64,000 nucleotides of DNA. It comes from Kribbella italica. GTDB lineage: Bacteria > Actinomycetota > Actinomycetes > Propionibacteriales > Kribbellaceae. The notes under the pieces were generated by a model. The model searched no databases. It worked only from the letters and a program-made list of their open reading frames with translations, and was not told where the DNA came from. Of this stretch, positions 1 through 7,582 are shown piece by piece. Both the position numbers and the translations under genes were made by a program. The stretch covers positions 6,014,001 through 6,078,000 of the forward strand of contig NZ_JACHMY010000001.1 of the NCBI RefSeq assembly GCF_014205135.1, given 5' to 3'. Within the stretch, counting starts at the first letter, position 1. Each line of letters starts with the position of its first letter.

Positions 1-1
1 G

Positions 2-382
2 CGGATTCAGCAGGTCGTCAGGCTGGCGGACAGACGAGCCGAGTCCGTGCTGGAGTCGGCTCTTCGGGCCATCCTGATCGAGGAGGGCATCGACGGGTTC
101 GAGCCCCAGGTCCCGGTCCGGGACGCCGGGTTCAGCGCTCGGCTGGACCTTGGGCACCGCCAACGGCGGATCGGGCTCGAGGCGGACGGCTTCGAGCACC
201 ACGGCGGCCGGACGGCCTTCGTCCGCGACTGCCGTCGGCAGGTCAACCTCAGCCTGCGCGGTTGGCTCGTGCTGCGATTCAGCTGGGAGGACGTGATGTA
301 CGGCAGGGATTGGGTGGTGGAGGCGGTGCGTGGGGCGCTTGAACTCCCACCACTCACTAACCGGCTTCCACAGGCCGCCTGA
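2..382 (+). CDS. DUF559 nuclease-like protein, 5'-truncated by window
   Basis: The reading frame is open from the first bases of the window, so this is the C-terminal part of a longer gene; GTG at 47 is only an internal candidate start. The segment RLDLG...IGLEADGFEHH...VLRFSWEDV resembles the DUF559 domain, a PD-(D/E)XK endonuclease-like fold. In actinomycetes this domain is often the C-terminal half of proteins that begin with an AbiEi-type antitoxin helix-turn-helix; whether that holds here cannot be seen. The last codons (LPPLTNRLPQAA) are encoded by one arm of a dispersed palindrome. It is convergent with hutI. Family assignment is fairly sure, function is not. Confidence 0.6.
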   Translation, partial: RIQQVVRLADRRAESVLESALRAILIEEGIDGFEPQVPVRDAGFSARLDLGHRQRRIGLEADGFEHHGGRTAFVRDCRRQVNLSLRGWLVLRFSWEDVMYGRDWVVEAVRGALELPPLTNRLPQAA

Positions 383-435
383 CCAGGCCGCCACGCTGCG
401 AGCGGGGGTAAGCAGGCAGCTTACTGAGTGGTGGG
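346..435. repeat. Dispersed palindrome, copy 1 (convergent gene junction)
   Basis: Arms 346-360 and 421-435 are 15-bp inverted repeats with one mismatch (core CCCACCACTCA), separated by 60 nt. The left arm and its flank share 18 of 19 bases (CCCACCACTCAC-Y-AACCGG) with the element at 12785-12890. Both copies lie between convergent genes, so a bidirectional terminator role is plausible; a small mobile palindrome is the alternative. Confidence 0.6.
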
Positions 436-445
436 CGTCCGCACC

Positions 446-1609
446 TCAGACCGGGCGACCACCGACGAAGGTCTGGGTCACCAGCGGGACGCCAGGGCGG
501 TAGGCGAGGTGGAGGTACGACGGGGCGTCCAGGACCGCCAGGTCGGCTCGGGCTCCCACGGAGAGATGGCCGACGTCGGTACGCCGCAGGGACGCGGCGC
601 CGCCGGCGGTGGCGGACCAGAGCGCCTCGGCGGGGGTCATGTGCATTTCGCGGACCGCCAGGGCGATGCAGAACGGGATGGAGGAGGAGTAGCCGGAGCC
701 GGGGTTGCAGTCGGTGGCGAGGGCTACGGTGACGCCGGCGTCGAGGAGGCGGCGGGCGTCGGGGTACGGCGAGCGGGTGGAGAACTCGATGGCGGGGAGG
801 AGGCCGGCGACGACTCCTGCCGAGGCCAGCGCGTCCACGTCCGAGGAGGTCAGGAACGTGCAGTGGTCAGCAGCGGCGGCGCCGACCTCGCAGGCGACCT
901 GGACCCCAGGGCCCTCGCCGAGCTGGTTGGCATGGACCCGGGCGGACAGCCCGGCGGCCTGGCCGGCGCGCAGGATGGCACGGGCCTGGTCGGCGTCGAA
1001 GGCGCCGCGTTCGACGAAGACGTCGACCCATTTGGCGTGCTTCGCCGACGCGTCGAGCATCGGACCGGTCACCAGCTCGACGTAGCCCGCGGGATCGTCG
1101 GCGAACTCAGCCGGTACGACGTGCGCCCCCAGGTACGTCGTCTCGTCGGTGAACTCGGCCGCGACCGCCAGCGACCGCGCCTCGTCGGCGACGGTCAGCC
1201 CGTAGCCCGACTTGATCTCGACGGTCGTCGTGCCCTGGCGGCGCATCTCCGCGACCAGCCGCGCCACGTTCGCGGCGAGCTGCTCGTCGGCGGCCTCGCG
1301 GGTCGCGGCGACCGTCGTCCGGATGCCGCCCGCGCTGTACGGCGTACCGGTCATCCGGGCCGCGAACTCCTCGGCCCGGTCCCCGGCGAACACCAGGTGC
1401 GCGTGCGAGTCCACGAACCCCGGTACGACGGCCCGGTCGCCGAGATCCATCGAGGCGTCGGCAGCGGGAGCCGAGGTCCGCGGGCCGACCCAGGCGACCG
1501 TGCTGCCCTCGATCACCAGCGCGGCGTCGTGCAGCTCACCCAGCTGCGGCCCGTGGGACGGGTCGTTGGTCACCAGCGAGCTGATCCCGGTCAGCAGCAG
1601 CGAGCTCAT
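446..1609 (-). CDS. hutI: Imidazolonepropionase HutI
   Basis: Third enzyme of histidine degradation: hydrolyses imidazolone-5-propionate to N-formimino-L-glutamate in the cytoplasm. The 387-aa protein has the amidohydrolase metal motif VDSHAHLVFAGDR (His69, His71) and a normal HutI length. The ATG at 1609 overlaps the hutF stop (ATGA), so it is translationally coupled as the last gene of the operon that starts with the ABC ATPase at 7410. The 3' end is followed by the palindrome at 346-435. Confidence 0.95.
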   Translation of the reverse strand: MSSLLLTGISSLVTNDPSHGPQLGELHDAALVIEGSTVAWVGPRTSAPAADASMDLGDRAVVPGFVDSHAHLVFAGDRAEEFAARMTGTPYSAGGIRTTVAATREAADEQLAANVARLVAEMRRQGTTTVEIKSGYGLTVADEARSLAVAAEFTDETTYLGAHVVPAEFADDPAGYVELVTGPMLDASAKHAKWVDVFVERGAFDADQARAILRAGQAAGLSARVHANQLGEGPGVQVACEVGAAAADHCTFLTSSDVDALASAGVVAGLLPAIEFSTRSPYPDARRLLDAGVTVALATDCNPGSGYSSSIPFCIALAVREMHMTPAEALWSATAGGAASLRRTDVGHLSVGARADLAVLDAPSYLHLAYRPGVPLVTQTFVGGRPV

Positions 1610-2913
1610 GTCACCTCCGCGATCGCGGCCGCCAGCTCGGCACCGACGTCCAGCTTCGAATGGTTGCCGTCAGCAACACGATGGACGCCGTCGGCCACCA
1701 CATCGGTGACATCGGCCCCGGACGCCGCGAACACCACGGTCTCCATCGACGCCCCGGTCCCGGCCGTTCGCACGCTGTCGGTCCGCACGGCAACCAGGTC
1801 GGCCCGCGCACCGACCTCGATCACACCGGCATCCCGGAACCCCAGCGACCGATGCCCGTCCAGACCAGCCGCGGCCAGCAGCTCCGCCGCCGACCAGTGT
1901 CCGCGCTCCTGCGAGGCGAGCCGTTCGTCCAGCTCGACCGCGCGCATCTCCTCGAAAAGGTCCACCACAGCATGACTGTCCGACCCCAGCGTCACCGCCG
2001 AACCGGCCGCGCGCAGAGCGACCGACGGGCCGATCCCGTCGGCCAGGTCGCGTTCGGTGGTCGGGCAGAAGCACGAGTATGTCGCGGAGCTGCCGAGCCG
2101 GTCGATGTCGACCGGCGTCAGATGCGTCGCGTGCACGGCGCTCGTCCGCGCGCTCAGGAAGCCGGCCTCGTCGAGCACCTGGGTCGGCGTCCGCCCGTAC
2201 GCCGCCAAGCAGGCCTCGTTCTCCGCGACCTGCTCCGACAGGTGCACATGCAAAGGGGCCTCGGGCAACAACGAGGCGACCGCGCCGAGCTGGTCGGCCG
2301 GAACACCGCGGACCGAGTGCGCGGCCGCGCCGATCACCACGTCGTCGGCGCCTTTCAACCGGTTGACGCGCGACGCCCAACCGACCACATCACCGTCGCT
2401 GAAGCGTTGCTGCACCTCGTTCAGCGGCTGATCGATGCCGCCGGCAACGTAACAGGTGTCGAGCAGCGCGATCCGGAGGCCGGCGTCGCGGGCGGCGGCG
2501 ATGAGAGCCTCGCCCATGGCGTTCGGGTCGTCGTACCGGCGGCCGCCGGGGGCATGGTGCAGATAGTGGAACTCGCCGACGGCGGTGATCCCGGTCAGCA
2601 GCATCTCGCCGTAGACGGCGCGGGCGAGACGGTAGTAGGTGTCGGGGGTGAGCTTGGAGGCGACGGCGTACATCTGCTCGCGCCAGGTCCAGAAGGTGCC
2701 GCGCCCGGTCTGCGTGCGGCCGCGGAGCGCGCGATGGAAGGCGTGGCTGTGGCAGTTGGCGAGGCCCGGGAGGACGATGCCGTTGAGCCGGACGGCCGAG
2801 CCCGGAGAGGCATCAGTTTCAAGTGCTGTGATTCGTCCATCGGCGACAGTGACCAGGACAGAATCTTCAATCCCACTGGGGAGAACTGCGCGCTCACACC
2901 AGTACGTCGTCAC
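1606..2913 (-). CDS. hutF: Formimidoylglutamate deiminase HutF
   Basis: Converts N-formimino-L-glutamate to N-formyl-L-glutamate and ammonia, the HutF branch of the Hut pathway. The 435-aa product has the amidohydrolase motif NCHSHAFHRALRGRT (His55, His57) typical of HutF. The frame stays open far upstream, but GTG at 2913 is chosen because it overlaps the preceding stop as GTGA and gives the family length and N-terminus (VTTYWCERAVLPSG). It overlaps hutI by four bases at its 3' end. HutF implies that a formylglutamate hydrolase is needed next; no HutG-type gene is present here. Confidence 0.93.
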   Translation of the reverse strand: MTTYWCERAVLPSGIEDSVLVTVADGRITALETDASPGSAVRLNGIVLPGLANCHSHAFHRALRGRTQTGRGTFWTWREQMYAVASKLTPDTYYRLARAVYGEMLLTGITAVGEFHYLHHAPGGRRYDDPNAMGEALIAAARDAGLRIALLDTCYVAGGIDQPLNEVQQRFSDGDVVGWASRVNRLKGADDVVIGAAAHSVRGVPADQLGAVASLLPEAPLHVHLSEQVAENEACLAAYGRTPTQVLDEAGFLSARTSAVHATHLTPVDIDRLGSSATYSCFCPTTERDLADGIGPSVALRAAGSAVTLGSDSHAVVDLFEEMRAVELDERLASQERGHWSAAELLAAAGLDGHRSLGFRDAGVIEVGARADLVAVRTDSVRTAGTGASMETVVFAASGADVTDVVADGVHRVADGNHSKLDVGAELAAAIAEVT

Positions 2914-4097
2914 TTGGCCAGGTCCTTCAGCACCGTCGCGAGCGCGTCGACCCCGGCCAGGCAGTCGTCCATCTCCGCGTGCTCGGCCGGCGAGTGCGAG
3001 ATGCCGGTCGGGTTGCGAACGAACAGCATCGCCGTCGGGATCCCCGCGTCGGAGAACACGCCGGCGTCGTGCCCGGCGCCGGTCGGAAGAACCGGCGCAC
3101 CGTCCAGTACGCCGGCCAGGCGGTCGCGCAGGCCGGCCGGGAAGTCGACGACCGGGGAGACGGACTCGGCGGTCACCTCGACGGTGGTGCCGTCGCGTTC
3201 GGCGCGCTCCACTGCTTGCCGAGTGATTGCCTCTAGCAACTTGTCGAGGATCTCGGTGGAGGCGGCGCGGGCGTCGAGCCAGGCGGTCACCTGGGACGGT
3301 ACGGCGTTGGTGCCGTTCGGCTCGACGGACAGCCGGCCGAAGGTCGCGCGGGCGCCGGCCAGGCGGGCCTGCTTGTTGGCCGCCAGGGCGGTCATCGCGT
3401 AGGTCAGCATCGGGTCGTGCCGGTCTTCCATCAGCGTGGTGCCGGCGTGGTTGGCCTCGCCGCCGAAGGTGAAGCGGAAGCGGCCGTGGGGCCAGATCGA
3501 GCTGGCCACGCCGACGGGTGCGGTGAGCGCGCGGCCCTGCTCGACGTGGAGCTCGACGAAGGTGCCCATCCTCTCGAGCAACGGTGACGGACCCACTCCT
3601 GCCGGGTCGACACCTGCTTCCGACAGAGCTTCGGCGAGCGTCACACCCGTACGGTCCTGAAGAGCCAACGCCTTCGAGGGCGCCAGCACACCGGCAGCCA
3701 CCCGAGAGCCGAGACACGGCATCCCGAAGCGGCTGCCTTCTTCTTCCACAAACGCACCGACGCCAACAGGTACAGAAGGCTGGAAGCCCTCAGCCCGCAG
3801 TTGGTCAACAGCAGCAAGCGCCGAGACGACACCCAAAGGTCCGTCGAAGGCACCACCGTCGAGGACGGAGTCCAGGTGGCTGCCGGTCACTACACCTTTG
3901 CCAGTAGACGGACCCCACCAAGCGATCAGGTTGCCGATGCCGTCCGACTCCAAGGCCAGGCCCCGAGTCGTGCACTGATCGACGAACCACTCAGTCGCTG
4001 CTCGTTCGGTTTCGGTCCAGCCGCCTCGGCGGTAACCCCCGGTGTGGGGGTCACGGCCGATGGCGGACAGGTCCGTCCAGAGCTGTTCGAAGGTCAA
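2910..4097 (-). CDS. M20 amidohydrolase (allantoate/N-carbamoyl amino acid hydrolase-like)
   Basis: A 395-aa metal-dependent hydrolase of the M20/hydantoinase-carbamoylase group. Visible motifs are GSHLDSVLDGGAFDG (His74, Asp76, Asp85), FVEEEGSRFG (Glu118-120) and ELHVEQG (His184), matching the dinuclear metal site of allantoate amidohydrolases. It is overlapped by four bases on both sides, between the solute-binding protein and hutF. Family members cleave N-carbamoyl or ureido groups; its position suggests instead that it hydrolyses N-formyl-L-glutamate, completing the pathway in place of HutG. That substrate is inferred. Confidence 0.85.
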   Translation of the reverse strand: MTFEQLWTDLSAIGRDPHTGGYRRGGWTETERAATEWFVDQCTTRGLALESDGIGNLIAWWGPSTGKGVVTGSHLDSVLDGGAFDGPLGVVSALAAVDQLRAEGFQPSVPVGVGAFVEEEGSRFGMPCLGSRVAAGVLAPSKALALQDRTGVTLAEALSEAGVDPAGVGPSPLLERMGTFVELHVEQGRALTAPVGVASSIWPHGRFRFTFGGEANHAGTTLMEDRHDPMLTYAMTALAANKQARLAGARATFGRLSVEPNGTNAVPSQVTAWLDARAASTEILDKLLEAITRQAVERAERDGTTVEVTAESVSPVVDFPAGLRDRLAGVLDGAPVLPTGAGHDAGVFSDAGIPTAMLFVRNPTGISHSPAEHAEMDDCLAGVDALATVLKDLAK

Positions 4098-5026
4098 GAC
4101 AGCGGGTTCTTCGACAGCCAGTCCTTGGCGACGGCGGCGGCGGACTCGCTGCCACCCTCGGCACGCTTGACCAGGTCGGTCAGCGCGTCGGTGGTCAGCT
4201 TGGCCTGTACGGCGTTCAGCGTCGACGCCACGTCAGGGCTCTTGTGGTCGGTGCGGATCAGCGGAACGATGTTGTTCGGCAGGTGGATGTGCTCGGGGTC
4301 CTCGAGCACGACCAGGTTGTTGTCCTTGATCGCCGACTGGGTGGTGAAGAACTGGGTCACCTGGATGGTGCCGTCCTTCAGCGCCTTCAGGCTCAGCGGA
4401 CCACCGGCGTCCAGCGTCTTGAACTTCTTGAACTCAACGCCGTACTTGTCCTTCATGCCGGCCAGCCCCGCGGTCCGCGTCTTGAACTCGGGACCACCAC
4501 CCGCGACCAGGTCCTTGCTGACCGCCTTCAGGTCGGCGATCGACTTCAGCGAGTACTTCTGCGCCGTCTCCGGCGTGACCACGATCGCGTCCTCGTCGGC
4601 CGCCTCGGACTTGTCGAGCACCTCCAGGCCGGACGGCAGGACACCCGGGATCGCCTTGTAGACGGCCTCGGCCTCGTTCTCGGTGGCGTCCTTCTTGAAG
4701 TAGACCAGGGTGGCCCCGGTGTACTCCGGCAGCAGGTCGACCGACTTGTCCTGGATCGCGGCCATGTAGAGCTCACGGGCGCCGATGTTCAGCTTGCGGT
4801 TGACCTTGATGCCCTTGGCCTCCAGCGCCTGGGCGTAGATCTCGGCGAGCACCTGGCTCTCGGCGAAGTTGGCGGATCCGACGGTGAGCGAGTCGACCTT
4901 GTCGGGCGCGGCGCCGCCGCCGGCGTCGTTGCCGCCACCCAGCGGGTCCTCGCCGCCCCCGCAGGCTGCGAGCGCGAACACGGCCGTCGCGGCGATGGCA
5001 CTGCGGATGAAGGTTCTTCTGAACAC
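4094..5026 (-). CDS. ABC transporter solute-binding lipoprotein, osmoprotectant/OpuC type
   Basis: A 310-aa lipoprotein with a basic N-terminus, hydrophobic helix and lipobox LAAC (Cys22), then a Gly-rich linker and an OpuAC/ProX-like periplasmic-binding domain (TVGSANFAESQVLAEIYAQ at the start). It should capture the imported substrate outside the membrane. Encoded with two permeases and an ATPase upstream and overlapping the M20 gene by ATGA. In Pseudomonas the HutXWV histidine importer belongs to the same ProXWV superfamily, so histidine or urocanate is the likely cargo; choline or betaine cannot be excluded from sequence. Confidence 0.88.
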   Translation of the reverse strand: MFRRTFIRSAIAATAVFALAACGGGEDPLGGGNDAGGGAAPDKVDSLTVGSANFAESQVLAEIYAQALEAKGIKVNRKLNIGARELYMAAIQDKSVDLLPEYTGATLVYFKKDATENEAEAVYKAIPGVLPSGLEVLDKSEAADEDAIVVTPETAQKYSLKSIADLKAVSKDLVAGGGPEFKTRTAGLAGMKDKYGVEFKKFKTLDAGGPLSLKALKDGTIQVTQFFTTQSAIKDNNLVVLEDPEHIHLPNNIVPLIRTDHKSPDVASTLNAVQAKLTTDALTDLVKRAEGGSESAAAVAKDWLSKNPLS

Positions 5027-5046
5027 GGGATCCTCCAGGGTCCGTT

Positions 5047-5763
5047 CTACTGCACCCCGGCCGGTGCCGGAGCAGTTGAGGTCTTGGTGTCGGTCTTGCG
5101 CCGCAGCCGGCCGGTCAGCCCGGCCGACACGGCGTACCGTCCGGCGAAGGCGAACAGCAGGTCGAGCAGGATCGCCAGGACGGCGACCAGCACGGCGCCG
5201 GTCAGCATCTGCGGGAAGTCCCGCAGACTCAGGCCGTCGATCACGTACCGTCCCAGCCCGCCGAGCGCGACGTACGCCGCCACGGTCGCGGTCGAGACGA
5301 TCTGCAGGGTGGCACTGCGCAGCCCGGAGATGATCAGCGGCAGCGCGATCGGGATCTCCACCTTGGTGAGGATCTCGCGCCCGGTCATGCCCATCCCGCG
5401 GGCGGCGTCGATCGTGGACCGGTCGACGCCGGAGACTCCGGCGTACGTCGAGGCCATGATCGGCGGGATGCCCAGGACGACGAGCGCGACGATCACCGGC
5501 ACCTGGCCGATCCCGATCAGCAGCACGATCAGGGTCAGCAGACCGAGCGTCGGCAGCGCGCGGGCCGCGTTGCCGGTGTTGATCGCGACGAACGCGCCCC
5601 GCCGGGTGTGCCCGATCAGCAGACCGATCGGCAGCGCGATCAGGGTCGCGATCAGCAGCGAGAGGAACGTGTAGCCGAGGTGCTGCAGGATCCGGTTGCC
5701 GATGCCTTCGGCACCGGCCCAGTTCGCCGAGTCGCTGATGAAGTCGAGGAATCCCTGCACCAT
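5047..5763 (-). CDS. ABC transporter permease, OpuCB/ProW type (first)
   Basis: A 238-aa inner-membrane permease with about five to six hydrophobic segments and the BPD_transp_1 EAA-like loop (AARGMGMTGREILTKVEIPIALP). The N-terminus carries the LGYTFLSLLIATLIALPIGLLIGH segment common in osmoprotectant permeases. ATG at 5763 follows the other permease's stop by one base, and the SBP gene begins 20 bases downstream. Together with the second permease it would form the heterodimeric channel. Confidence 0.88.
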   Translation of the reverse strand: MVQGFLDFISDSANWAGAEGIGNRILQHLGYTFLSLLIATLIALPIGLLIGHTRRGAFVAINTGNAARALPTLGLLTLIVLLIGIGQVPVIVALVVLGIPPIMASTYAGVSGVDRSTIDAARGMGMTGREILTKVEIPIALPLIISGLRSATLQIVSTATVAAYVALGGLGRYVIDGLSLRDFPQMLTGAVLVAVLAILLDLLFAFAGRYAVSAGLTGRLRRKTDTKTSTAPAPAGVQ

Positions 5764-5764
5764 G

Positions 5765-6415
5765 TCAGGCCTCCTTCGGGGTGTTGACCCGGGCCCACGG
5801 CGTCAGCAGCCGTTGCAGCCCGACCAGCAGGACGTCGGCCAGCAGCGCCAGCGCGAGCGACAGCACGACACCGACCACGATCGGGGTCAGGAAGTCCTGC
5901 TGGAAGCCCAGCGTGAACAACTCGCCCAGACCACCGATGCCGATGATCGCGCCGACGCTGACCATCGAGATGTTCGCGACCGTGACGACCCGCAGGCCGG
6001 CGAAGATCACCGGTACGGCGATCGGCAGGTCGATGGTCACCACCCTGCGCAGGGTTCCATAGCCCACCGACACCGCGGCCTGCAGCACGTCCTCGGGGAC
6101 CGAGCGCAAGCCGTCGATCACGTTGCGGATCAGCAGCGAGACCGCGTAGATGGTCAGCGCGATGATGATGTTCGCGGCCGACAGCACCTTCGTCCCGATG
6201 ATGGCCGGCAGCACGATGAACAGGGCGATCGACGGCAGCGAGTAGAGCACGCCGCCGAGCGCGACCAGCGGATTCGCCAGCCAGCTGTACCGCGTGGCGA
6301 CGTACCCGAGCGGCACCGAGATCAGCAGCCCGAGCAGCATCGGCAGCAACGACAGGAACAGGTGCTCGCGCAGCTGCTCCCAGATGAGCGTGCTGTTGTC
6401 GCCCACCCACGTCAC
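5765..6415 (-). CDS. ABC transporter permease, OpuCB/ProW type (second)
   Basis: A 216-aa permease paralogous to the next gene, with the N-terminal motif EQLREHLFLSLLPMLLGLLI and an EAA loop (AAVSVGYGTLRRVVTIDLPIAVP). The frame is open far upstream, but GTG at 6415 overlaps the ATPase stop as GTGA and precedes the first amphipathic helix, so it is the preferred start. Two separate permeases plus a CBS-like tail on the ATPase is the arrangement of OpuC/OsmU-type importers. Confidence 0.86.
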   Translation of the reverse strand: MTWVGDNSTLIWEQLREHLFLSLLPMLLGLLISVPLGYVATRYSWLANPLVALGGVLYSLPSIALFIVLPAIIGTKVLSAANIIIALTIYAVSLLIRNVIDGLRSVPEDVLQAAVSVGYGTLRRVVTIDLPIAVPVIFAGLRVVTVANISMVSVGAIIGIGGLGELFTLGFQQDFLTPIVVGVVLSLALALLADVLLVGLQRLLTPWARVNTPKEA

Positions 6416-7410
6416 GGGCGAAGCACCCCGGTCAAGCCGGTGTAGTCGATCACGCCGACCGGCTTGCCCGCCTCGTCGACGCAGACACCCTGCCCGATCG
6501 GTGACGTCAGGACGGCGTCCATCGCGGCCCGCAGCGAGTCGCTGCGCTGGAACACCGCGCCGATCGGCAACGTGTCGCCGTTCTTCTGCCAGCCCGCCGG
6601 TTTGCCGTCCTCGCCGACCGTCAGCTCGGCCGGGACCGGCCCGAGCGGCAGGTCCTCGGCGGTGACGAACGTCAGGGCGCGGTACCCGCGGTCCTGCCCG
6701 ATGAAGCTCTCGACGAAGTCGTCGGCCGGCTTGGCCAGCAGCTCCGCCGGCGGCGCGAACTGCGCCAGCTGGCCACCGACCCGCAGTACGGCGACGTTGT
6801 CGCCCAGCTTGATCGCCTCGTCGATGTCGTGGGTGACGAAGACGATCGTCTTGCCGATGTCGCGTTGCAGCCGGAGCAGTTCCTCCTGCAGCTGGTGGCG
6901 CACGATCGGGTCGACGGCGCTGAACGGCTCGTCCATCAGCATGATCTTCGGGTCCGCGGCGAGCGCTCGGGCGACGCCGACGCGCTGCTGCTGACCACCC
7001 GACAGCTGGGCCGGGTACCGCTCGGCCAGTTTGAGGTCCAGCCCGACGCGTTCCAGCAGCTCCATCGCCGTCTCGCGGGTCTTGCGCTTGTCCCAGCCGA
7101 GCAGCTTCGGCACGGTCGCGACGTTGTCGACCACCGTCTTGTGCGGGAACAGCCCGGCGTGCTGGATCACGTACCCGATCCCGCGCCGCAAGGTGACCGG
7201 GTCGCCGGCGGTGATGTCCTCGCCGTCGATCGAGATCCGGCCGCTGGTCCGCTCGATGGTGCGGTTGATCATCCGCAGCGAGGTCGTCTTGCCGCAGCCC
7301 GACGGGCCCACGAACACGGTGATCTCGTTGCTCGGGATCCGCAGGCTCAGGTTGTCGACGGCGACCGTGCCGTCCGGGTACTGCTTGGTGACGTCTTCGA
7401 ACTCGATCAT
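6412..7410 (-). CDS. ABC transporter ATP-binding protein, OpuCA/ProV type
   Basis: A 332-aa nucleotide-binding subunit with Walker A GPSGCGKTT near residue 35, signature LSGGQQQR, Walker B IMLMDEP and the H-loop VFVTHD. Beyond about residue 240 is a tail that looks like a CBS module (PIGAVFQRSDSLRAAMDAVL...VGVIDYTGLTGVL), where OpuA-type ATPases sense ionic strength. It is the first gene of the seven-gene operon ending with hutI. The leader has a good ribosome-binding site (GAAGGGG) seven bases before ATG. Confidence 0.92.
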   Translation of the reverse strand: MIEFEDVTKQYPDGTVAVDNLSLRIPSNEITVFVGPSGCGKTTSLRMINRTIERTSGRISIDGEDITAGDPVTLRRGIGYVIQHAGLFPHKTVVDNVATVPKLLGWDKRKTRETAMELLERVGLDLKLAERYPAQLSGGQQQRVGVARALAADPKIMLMDEPFSAVDPIVRHQLQEELLRLQRDIGKTIVFVTHDIDEAIKLGDNVAVLRVGGQLAQFAPPAELLAKPADDFVESFIGQDRGYRALTFVTAEDLPLGPVPAELTVGEDGKPAGWQKNGDTLPIGAVFQRSDSLRAAMDAVLTSPIGQGVCVDEAGKPVGVIDYTGLTGVLRP

Positions 7411-7446
7411 GGCGCCCCTTCGCGCTGGTCGGCGATCGCGGAGACG

Positions 7447-7488
7447 ATCCTAGGGGAACAAGGGCCAGGTGCCACGCCATCGGCACCT
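7447..7488 (-). promoter_or_regulatory. Putative promoter with palindromic operator, transporter-hutI operon
   Basis: On the minus strand a TAGGAT -10-like hexamer (7447-7452) lies about 40 bases before the ATPase ATG. Upstream is a 7-bp perfect palindrome AGGTGCC-N8-GGCACCT (7467-7473/7482-7488) where the -35 box would be. The palindrome differs from the GTCTC-N6-GAGAC hut operator, so a second regulator is possible. A hutU terminator hairpin is the alternative reading, but no U-tract follows on the minus strand. Confidence 0.4.
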
Positions 7489-7582
7489 TTCTCGTTCCTC
7501 GGGAAAGTGCACCTTAGCGCTGTGAATTGCCGCGGTCGCACTCTGTGTCCGAATCCCCGTTCCCCCGTGCCGTACGCCGGGG

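Noticed and set aside
428..1975. Long plus-strand open frame (515 codons) over hutI and hutF
   Set aside because: It is antisense to two clear enzymes; its protein is Gly/Arg/Asp-rich without motifs, as expected from the opposite strand of high-GC genes.
7430..7445. A GAGAC sequence near the transporter promoter as fourth hut operator
   Set aside because: No GTCTC half at the N6 distance (CGGCG instead).
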